From positions 1 to 36,399 of the forward strand of contig JANWJK010000310.1 in assembly GCA_025452005.1 (NCBI GenBank): DNA of 36,399 bases. Reading direction: 5' to 3'. The notes beneath the pieces are model-generated. The model was not told the DNA's origin. It made no database searches and saw only the letters and a list, made by a program, of their open reading frames with translations. The translations under genes and the position numbers were made by a program. This document shows, piece by piece, positions 31,256 through 36,399 of this stretch. Positions within the stretch are counted from its first letter, which is position 1. Each line of letters begins with the position of its first letter. The stretch comes from Acetobacteraceae bacterium. GTDB lineage: Bacteria > Pseudomonadota > Alphaproteobacteria > Acetobacterales > Acetobacteraceae.

Positions 31256-31587
31256 TGACCTACGTGCCGGAGCGAGGCGACTTGGCTTGGATCAATTTCG
31301 ATCCGCAAGTGGAACGCGAGCAGGCCAAGAACCGGCCGGCGTTGGTCCTGACTGGATCCGATTTCAATGCGGCAACAGGGTTGCTGGTTGTCTGCCCAAT
31401 CACCCGCACCGAGCGCCCCTGGCGCACCCGCGTACCGCTTGTCGGCACCACGACTACCGGTGCCATCATGATCGAGCAGGTCAAGAGCGTCGACTGGATG
31501 GCGCGTGGCGCCGCTTTTATCGAACGCGTTCCGCTATTGCTATTGGACGATGTGAAATCGCGGATCGTGACTATGCTCGATCTTTGA
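31255..31587 (+). CDS. mazF: Toxin, MazF/PemK family endoribonuclease
   Basis: 110 residues, normal size. It starts YVPERGDLAWINFDPQVERE, then AKNRPALVLTGSDFN (conserved Arg27 region) and VCPITRTERPWRTRVPL, the conserved Thr-bearing loop; it ends VDWMARGAAFIERVP...LLDDVKSRI. MazF toxins cut mRNA (and some tRNA or rRNA) at short sequence motifs. ATG 31255 overlaps the mazE stop. The module looks intact. The cleavage sequence cannot be predicted. Confidence 0.9.
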   Translation: MTYVPERGDLAWINFDPQVEREQAKNRPALVLTGSDFNAATGLLVVCPITRTERPWRTRVPLVGTTTTGAIMIEQVKSVDWMARGAAFIERVPLLLLDDVKSRIVTMLDL

Positions 31588-31606
31588 CTCTCACTGGAAC
31601 GCACGC

Positions 31607-32779
31607 ATGACCACCGAACCCCAGATCGCCGCCTGGCTCGCCACTCAACAGGATGCCATGGTCGCGCTGCTGCGCGAGATGGTGGACATCGACAGCGGCA
31701 GCTACAACAAGCCCGGCATCGACGCTGTCGGCGCGGTGGTGCAGCGCTTCATGGCGGCGCAGGGCATCCCGGTGGAAACCCTCGCCCAGCAGAAACACGG
31801 CGACTGCCTGCGCGCCGCGGTGCCGTGGGACGGCCCGCAGGGCAATGCCGGCGGCAACATCGTGCTGATGGGCCATCGCGACACCGTGTTCCCCGACGGC
31901 GAGGTCTCCCGCCGCCCGTTCACCATCCGCGATGGCGTCGCGTACGGGCCAGGCGTCGCCGACATGAAGGCGGGGCTGGTGATGAACTGCTTCGTGCTCG
32001 CCGCGTTCGCGAAATTCGGTGGCGCGCCCGCGCCGCTGCTCGGGCTGTTCACCGGCGATGAGGAGATCGGCAGTCCGGAAGGCCGCTCGGTGATCGAGAC
32101 CGAGGCGCGCCGCGCCCGCGTCGTCTTCAACAGCGAGCCGGGCCGGGTTTCCGGCAACGTGGTCACCGGCCGCAAGGGCGGCGTGTTCATGGTATTCCGC
32201 GTCACCGGCAAGGCGGCGCATTCCGGCGCCAACTTCGCCGACGGCATCAGCGCGATCGAGGAACTCGCGCGCAAGACCCAGGCGCTGCACGCGCTCACCG
32301 ATCTCGATCGCGGCGTCACGGTAAACATCGGCCTGATCAGCGGCGGACAGAGCGTCAACACCGTCGCACCCTGGGCCGAAGGACAGATCGACCTGCGCTA
32401 TGTCAGTCCGCCGGACCGCGACGATGCGATGGCGCGCATCGGAGCCATCATCGAGCGCAGCTTCGTGCCTGGCACCAAGGCGGAACTGACGGTCCGCGGC
32501 GAATTCCTGCCGCTGGTGCAGACGCCGACCGCGAAACGATTGTTCGAGATCTATGTCCGGGCGGCGGCCGACACCGGCTTCGCGACCGACGGCGAGTTCA
32601 CCGGCGGCTGCGCCGACTCAGGCTTCACCGCCGGCGTCGGCACGCCGACGATCTGCGCCGTGGGACCGGTGGGAGGCAAGGCGCACAGCCCGGACGAGTT
32701 CCTTCGCATCGACAGCCTGGTGCCGCGCGCCCAGGCCTGCGCGCGGGCGATCCTCCGGCTGGAGCAGGCCGGGCTGTGA
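31607..32779 (+). CDS. M20 family metallopeptidase (glutamate carboxypeptidase-like)
   Basis: 390 residues. The zinc-binding residues of M20 enzymes are visible: H90 and D92 (MGHRDTVFPDG), D119 (GVADMKAG), catalytic pair E152/E153 (TGDEEIGS) and H360 (GGKAHSPDEF). The dimerisation (lid) domain lies at about 180-300, with GKAAHSGANF at its start. No signal peptide, so it acts in the cytoplasm. The sequence resembles carboxypeptidase G2-type proteins that remove C-terminal glutamate or hydrolyse N-acyl amino acids. It starts 19 bases after mazF and may be co-transcribed, but the functional link is doubtful. Confidence 0.9.
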   Translation: MTTEPQIAAWLATQQDAMVALLREMVDIDSGSYNKPGIDAVGAVVQRFMAAQGIPVETLAQQKHGDCLRAAVPWDGPQGNAGGNIVLMGHRDTVFPDGEVSRRPFTIRDGVAYGPGVADMKAGLVMNCFVLAAFAKFGGAPAPLLGLFTGDEEIGSPEGRSVIETEARRARVVFNSEPGRVSGNVVTGRKGGVFMVFRVTGKAAHSGANFADGISAIEELARKTQALHALTDLDRGVTVNIGLISGGQSVNTVAPWAEGQIDLRYVSPPDRDDAMARIGAIIERSFVPGTKAELTVRGEFLPLVQTPTAKRLFEIYVRAAADTGFATDGEFTGGCADSGFTAGVGTPTICAVGPVGGKAHSPDEFLRIDSLVPRAQACARAILRLEQAGL

Positions 32780-33083
32780 CCTGCTGTCCTGCTCCATCAG
32801 TGGGCGGCAGCAGTATCCGTCAACACTTCGGTAATCATCCTGCGGCAGCGTCGCAAAGGAAGATTTGAAGCGCAGATGCCAAGAAGATGCACGCGGAACA
32901 CGCGAATAGTGACAAGCTGAATGATCTGTCGGGGCGCGCGTGGTCCACGGTCTGTGAGCCGCACCGAACCATCCGCGTGTTCGGCGTGCATCTGCTTGCA
33001 TCTGCGCTAAATGCTTTCTGTGCCGCGCCGCCACAGCCGCCGCCGGCGTGTGAACCGGGTCATCGTTTACACCGATCGCTGGT
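32780..33083. other. Intergenic region carrying a large inverted repeat
   Basis: About 300 bases between the peptidase stop and the Gly-rich lipoprotein stop (convergent). No credible gene is seen. Most of it is occupied by the inverted repeat at 32870-33007, which may end both transcripts. Confidence 0.6.
32870..33007. repeat. Long imperfect inverted repeat
   Basis: Left arm about 32870-32907 (agcgcagatgccaagaagat then gcacgcggaacacgcgaat); right arm about 32971-33007 is its near-perfect reverse complement. The core agatgcacgcggaacacgcg differs from the right arm at a single base. About 63 bases separate the arms. The arms resemble the 'cgcagatgaacgcggat' dispersed repeats of many proteobacteria. 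Could form a cruciform or long RNA hairpin; no coding capacity. Confidence 0.65.
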
Positions 33084-33308
33084 CTAACGGTACCAGCCGC
33101 GGTCGCGCCAGCCGTCGCGGCCGCGCCAGCCCCAGCCGCCGCCGTACGCCACGACGGCACCTCCGCCATAATACGGGCCGCCGTAATAGCCACCGCCGTA
33201 ATAGCCATAACCAGGATAGGCCGGGTAGGCGACACAGCCAACCAACGCCACCGCAACGATCAGCGCGGCGAGCGATAGCAGGCCGCGCGGTCGGAACCAG
33301 CCGAACAT
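33084..33308 (-). CDS. Small Gly/Tyr-rich putative lipoprotein
   Basis: 74 residues from ATG 33308, with GGAG eight bases upstream (a TTG two codons earlier is the alternative). The leader FRPRGLLSLAALIVAVALVG ends in the lipobox LVGC, so the cysteine should be lipidated. The mature part is almost only Gly, Tyr, Pro and Trp (YPGYGYYGGGYYGGPYYGGG, then WGWRGRDGWRDRGWYR). Such short GY-rich lipoproteins are frequent in alphaproteobacterial envelopes; none has a clear function. It is divergent from the FecR/DUF6600 gene, which also has aromatic-rich repeats. Confidence 0.7.
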   Translation of the reverse strand: MFGWFRPRGLLSLAALIVAVALVGCVAYPAYPGYGYYGGGYYGGPYYGGGAVVAYGGGWGWRGRDGWRDRGWYR

Positions 33309-33477
33309 CGTCAATACTCCGCTTGTCCGTGCTGTACACCATCGAATTCATTCGCGGCGTTTTAGTGGCCTGCCAGTGGCAATGTGGTGTCGGGCGGAGC
33401 GCCGCCACGTCGTCATTTCGCCATCTTGGCAGCCGATAGCGGGCAGGTTGCGTAACCGCCTCGAAGGACCTGCACGC

Positions 33478-35763
33478 ATGCGTACGCAGAACCGTCGGTT
33501 CCGCCTGATTGCCTCGGTGTCGGTCGCCGGTCTGCTGATTACACAGATGGTGCCGCAACCTGCGACCGCGCAGGGTGCACCGCCGCCGCCACCGCAGGTG
33601 GGGGTCCCCGCCCAGCAAAGCGGCGATCCGCCCGAGCGGGTCGGCCGGCTCGCGCAGCTCAGCGGCGCGGTGTCGTTCCACGCCCAGGACGACAGCCAGT
33701 GGAACCCGGCGACGCTGAACTATCCGGTCACCCAGGGCAGCGCATTCTGGACCGAACCGAACGCCCAGGCGGTGATCGAGGTCTCCGCGAGCCGCATCGC
33801 GATGGCGCCCGGCACCGAACTGGACATCGCGGCGCTGACCGGCACAGCGTGCCAGGCCACCGAGCCACAGGGCGAGGTGTATCTCAATCTGCGCCCGGCA
33901 GCGCCGGACGAGACCTATGCGGTGCAGACGCCGCGCGGCATGGTCACATTTGCCGTACCTGGCCGCTATGGCGTTGTGGCAGGCGACATCCAGACCCCCA
34001 CCGTGGTTACCGCGATCGAAGGCTCTGCCCACGTCGAAGGTCCCGGCGTCTCGCTCGACGTGGGTCCCGGTCAGGCGGCGAGCATCAGCGGCAGCGACAC
34101 GTTCCAGGGTCAGGTCGGTCCGGCGCAGCGCGATGCGTTCCTCACCGCGATGTTGGACAGCGAGCATCCGCCACAGCCGCAGGGCATCGCCCCGCCCCAG
34201 GTCGTGGCGGAGATGCCGGGCGGCGATGACCTGGCCCAGTACGGCTCATGGGCCCAGACCCAGGACTATGGCGAGGTCTGGTACCCGCCAGTGGCGCCCG
34301 ACTGGGTGCCCTACCGGGACGGAAGCTGGGCCTACGTCGCTCCCTGGGGCTGGACGTGGATGGACAGCGCCCCGTGGGGCTTCGCGCCGTTCCACTACGG
34401 CCGTTGGGCCGAGATCGGCGGACGCTGGGGCTGGATCCCCGGCGGCGCGTTCGGTGGCTATCGCCCGGTCTATGCGCCCGCACTGGTCACGTTCGTGGGC
34501 GTCGGTGCCGTGGTGGGCGTCGGCGTGGGTGCCGCGCTCGCCGCGGGCCGGATCGGCTGGCTGCCGCTCGGGCCGCGTGAGCCGTTCCATCCGTGGTATC
34601 GCGCCAGCGATCGTTACTTCCGCCAGGTCAACGCCTCGCACGTAGCCAACTTCGCCACCATCAACCGCGACCCCGCGTTCAGCAACTTCGCCAATCGCCG
34701 CGCCGCGACGGTGGTGCCGACGAGCGCGATGATTGCCTCGCGACCGGTGGCCAGCGCCTTCCAGCGGGTCGATCCGGCGCAGCTTGCGCAGGCACGGCCG
34801 GTGATCGGGCAGCAGCCGCTGCGCCCGTCGCCTGTCACCATGGGCGTGACCCCGGCGGTCGCCCGCCAGTTGAATCTGCCGCCGCCGTCGCCGGGCATGC
34901 ACGCCGTAGCGCCCGGCCCGACGCTCCATGCCACGCCGGCCGGCATCTCGGCCGGTCCCGCGGTAGGGGCGATGGGGGGCCGCCAGGGCCTGCCGCCGCT
35001 GCACAGCCCTGGGCAGCCGACACTCCCGGCCACCGCCGGGGCGGTGCGTCCGTTCGCTGCTCCGCCGGCTTTGAGAACGCCGGCCGCACCAGGGCAGATC
35101 GCCCCGCCGGCGATCCAGCGCGAACCGGGTCTCGCCGGACCGGGCGGCACCTCGCTCCCGCCTCCCCTGGTCAATCGTGGTGGCGGTGGCCCGACGCCGG
35201 CGACCATCACGAACCCGTCGCCGCAGTTCCATACGGCGCCCGGGGCGACATTCCAGCAGGCGATGCCGCCGGGCGCTGCTCACGCGCCGCCGCCGGGGGC
35301 GGTCCAGAGTCCGCCGCTGGCCCCGGCATTCCACCCGCCGCCACCGAACGCGGCACAACAGTTCCACGGTGCCACGCCGCCTGCGGCGTTCCATCCACCG
35401 CCGCCGGTCGTGAACAACGTCGCACCGAACGCGACACAGCAATTCCATCCGGCCCCGCCGCCCGCGGCATTCCACCCGCCGCCACCGGCCGTGAACAACG
35501 TCGCACCGAATCCGGCACAGCAGTTCCATCCGGCCACGCCACCCGCGGCATTCCACCCGCCGCCACCGAACCCGCCGCCACAGTTCCATCCGGCCGCGCC
35601 GCCCGCGGCATTCCATCCGCCGCCACCGGTCGTGAACAACGCTCCCGCGGCGGTCCATGTTGCGCCGAACCCGCCGCCGCAGGTCCATGCCCCTCCGCCG
35701 CCCGTAGCGCATACGCCGCCGCCGGCGCAGAATGGCCAGCACAAGCGGCCGGGGGAACAATGA
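33478..35763 (+). CDS. FecR-domain / DUF6600-type exported protein with His-Pro repeat tail
   Basis: 761 residues from ATG 33478. A signal peptide (RRFRLIASVSVAGLLITQMV) is cleaved probably after ATA at 29-31. Residues about 55-205 form a FecR-like beta domain (VGRLAQLSGAVSFHAQDDSQ ... AVQTPRGMVTFAVPGRYGVV). About 260-325 carries Trp/Tyr-rich blocks typical of DUF6600 (VWYPPVAPDWVPYRDGSWAY, GWTWMDSAPWGFAPFHYGRW, GRWGWIPG). After about 450 it is Pro/Ala-rich and from 617 has 20- to 27-residue repeats built on AFHPPPP-VNNVAPN-QQFHP. Probably a periplasmic or surface protein; the His-Pro repeats might bind metal (inference). It overlaps the next lipoprotein start (ATGA). Confidence 0.85.
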   Translation: MRTQNRRFRLIASVSVAGLLITQMVPQPATAQGAPPPPPQVGVPAQQSGDPPERVGRLAQLSGAVSFHAQDDSQWNPATLNYPVTQGSAFWTEPNAQAVIEVSASRIAMAPGTELDIAALTGTACQATEPQGEVYLNLRPAAPDETYAVQTPRGMVTFAVPGRYGVVAGDIQTPTVVTAIEGSAHVEGPGVSLDVGPGQAASISGSDTFQGQVGPAQRDAFLTAMLDSEHPPQPQGIAPPQVVAEMPGGDDLAQYGSWAQTQDYGEVWYPPVAPDWVPYRDGSWAYVAPWGWTWMDSAPWGFAPFHYGRWAEIGGRWGWIPGGAFGGYRPVYAPALVTFVGVGAVVGVGVGAALAAGRIGWLPLGPREPFHPWYRASDRYFRQVNASHVANFATINRDPAFSNFANRRAATVVPTSAMIASRPVASAFQRVDPAQLAQARPVIGQQPLRPSPVTMGVTPAVARQLNLPPPSPGMHAVAPGPTLHATPAGISAGPAVGAMGGRQGLPPLHSPGQPTLPATAGAVRPFAAPPALRTPAAPGQIAPPAIQREPGLAGPGGTSLPPPLVNRGGGGPTPATITNPSPQFHTAPGATFQQAMPPGAAHAPPPGAVQSPPLAPAFHPPPPNAAQQFHGATPPAAFHPPPPVVNNVAPNATQQFHPAPPPAAFHPPPPAVNNVAPNPAQQFHPATPPAAFHPPPPNPPPQFHPAAPPAAFHPPPPVVNNAPAAVHVAPNPPPQVHAPPPPVAHTPPPAQNGQHKRPGEQ
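35326..35700 (+). repeat. Coding tandem repeat (60/81-bp units)
   Basis: Within the FecR/DUF6600 gene. Units starting gcattccacccgccgccacc recur about five times; the complete unit is 81 bp (27 residues) and shorter ones lack 21 bp (7 residues). Copies are highly similar at DNA level, so the array is likely to vary in length between strains. Confidence 0.8.
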
Positions 35764-35975
35764 TGCGTGCGGCGTTACTGATTGCGGTTCTTGGAGTTGC
35801 GGGCTGCAACGATTCGCCGGCCTCGCTCGGCATTACCGGTCCCGGCGCGCCGGCGCCGCTTCCTGTCATCGATGACAGCGTCCTCAGCGGTCCCACGACG
35901 CCCGATTCTGGGGCCGTCTATGGCCCCAGCATCGGTCCGGTCCAGTCGAGCGGGCGGTACTTCAACTACAACTAG
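35760..35975 (+). CDS. Small putative lipoprotein
   Basis: 71 residues from ATG 35760, which overlaps the stop of the FecR/DUF6600 gene (ATGA; a second ATG follows at 35763). Leader MMRAALLIAVLGVAGC has a lipobox (VAGC, Cys16). The mature chain is Pro/Gly/Ser-rich and ends QSSGRYFNYN with no recognised domain. Translational coupling to the exported upstream protein suggests the two work together in the envelope. No homologous family is recognised by eye. Confidence 0.65.
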   Translation: MMRAALLIAVLGVAGCNDSPASLGITGPGAPAPLPVIDDSVLSGPTTPDSGAVYGPSIGPVQSSGRYFNYN

Positions 35976-36399
35976 ACCAGATGTTCGCCTGAGATAGGGG
36001 GGACCCGTCTCACAGTATGCAGGCTTGCTTCGAGGGTTGTGCCGGATGGTCCGGTACCGAGCCTCATGCATAGGAGACGGACTTCCTACCAATAAGCAAG
36101 GGAAAAAGACGCGGCGGGGCGGTAACCCCGCCAGGCGGTTCGTCTCTTATTCGCACCGAATATAGCTAATGCCGCCGCACCGTGCGGCACGCACGTCCGA
36201 CCTGATCAAGCGTCGAGCTGTGCTCGCGGCCGTCAAGACCGCGCCGCCTACGGCGGTGGCCTTCGGCCAGTCTTGATACTGGTGGCGAATTCAGGCGCCG
36301 CTGGGGAGCCAACAAGAGTCGAGTCATGACCTTGGCGTGCAATAATGATTCACGACAGAGCCGATTGCGAGTCTTTTCGATCTTTCTTGATTCTGCGAC
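35976..36399. other. Terminal non-coding stretch rich in palindromes
   Basis: No convincing gene in 424 bases. Visible structures: ccgtctc (36006-36012) complementary to gagacgg (36074-36080), the GC hairpin at 36113-36132, gccgcaccgtgcggc near 36172-36188, and a nested palindrome at about 36232-36277 (tcaagac and gtcttga enclosing gccgcctacggcgg and ggccttcggcc). The last 60 bases are AT-richer and may be the start of another unit outside the window, possibly a mobile element; this cannot be decided here. Confidence 0.5.
36113..36132 (+). terminator. GC hairpin after the lipoprotein gene
   Basis: Perfect 7-bp stem ggcgggg/ccccgcc with a 6-base loop, 138 bases after the lipoprotein stop. Only a short T-containing stretch (ttcgtctcttatt) follows, so terminator function is possible but weakly supported. 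Confidence 0.35.

Noticed and set aside
35326-35700. Regular 60/81-bp repeats considered as a CRISPR or iteron array
   Set aside because: They are in frame within an exported protein gene and encode a repeated peptide; unit length varies by whole codons.
34246-35760. 504-codon minus-strand frame and long plus-strand frame 34593-35759 opposite or beside the DUF6600 gene
   Set aside because: Both come from the Pro/His repeat DNA read in other frames; only the frame with signal peptide and FecR/DUF6600 motifs is credible.

Overview
The window is GC-rich (roughly mid-60s percent by eye), densely coded chromosomal DNA from a Gram-negative bacterium. Protein style, the many LLM flavin monooxygenases, Tat-like leaders and dispersed intergenic palindromes of the 'gtcattgcgag...ctcgcaatgac' and 'cctcccccgcttcgcgg' kinds suggest an alphaproteobacterium, perhaps Rhodospirillales/Acetobacteraceae. 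This is an inference; there is no rRNA or tRNA in the window to anchor it.

Layout. (1) 1-2717 is the end of a branched-chain amino-acid-type ABC importer operon (livH partial, livM, livG, livF). (2) 2935-5654 (minus) is a DUF1501/DUF1800 pair, divergent from a class-C beta-lactamase-fold serine hydrolase (5864-7615) followed by a VOC protein. (3) 8492-10201 (minus) is a class III nucleotide cyclase with TolB-like and TPR regions. (4) 10674-13450 (minus) is a GST, alpha/beta hydrolase and LLM flavin oxidoreductase operon; the LLM gene carries a clear single-base frameshift near its 3' end. (5) 13664-14325 is a Phd/VapC-type toxin-antitoxin pair. (6) 14497-18730 is a five-gene NitT/TauT-type ABC importer operon that begins with a 4,5-dihydroxyphthalate-decarboxylase-like protein. 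(7) 18835-21534 (minus) is a UPF0182 membrane protein. (8) 21696-25319 holds three more LLM monooxygenases. (9) 25316-26960 holds a LprI-like secreted protein and an extradiol-dioxygenase-like VOC protein. (10) 27092-30080 (minus) is a [2Fe-2S] ferredoxin with two paralogous cytochromes P450. (11) 30367-32779 holds a hypothetical protein, a MazEF pair and an M20 peptidase. (12) 33084-35975 is an envelope group: a Gly/Tyr-rich lipoprotein, a FecR/DUF6600 protein with a His/Pro repeat tail, and a small lipoprotein. The last 420 bases are non-coding and rich in palindromes.

How it works together. Between about 10.6 and 30 kb lie four LLM flavin monooxygenases, two P450s with their ferredoxin, an extradiol-type VOC protein, a GST, a hydrolase, a decarboxylase-like protein and a dedicated importer. 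I read this as an accessory region for uptake and oxidative breakdown of an unidentified organic (aromatic, terpenoid or organosulfur/nitrogen) substrate. No electron-transfer partner beyond the ferredoxin (no ferredoxin reductase, no flavin reductase) is present. Two toxin-antitoxin modules and several families of dispersed palindromes are scattered through this stretch. I saw no CRISPR array, no complete insertion sequence and no tRNA or rRNA gene.
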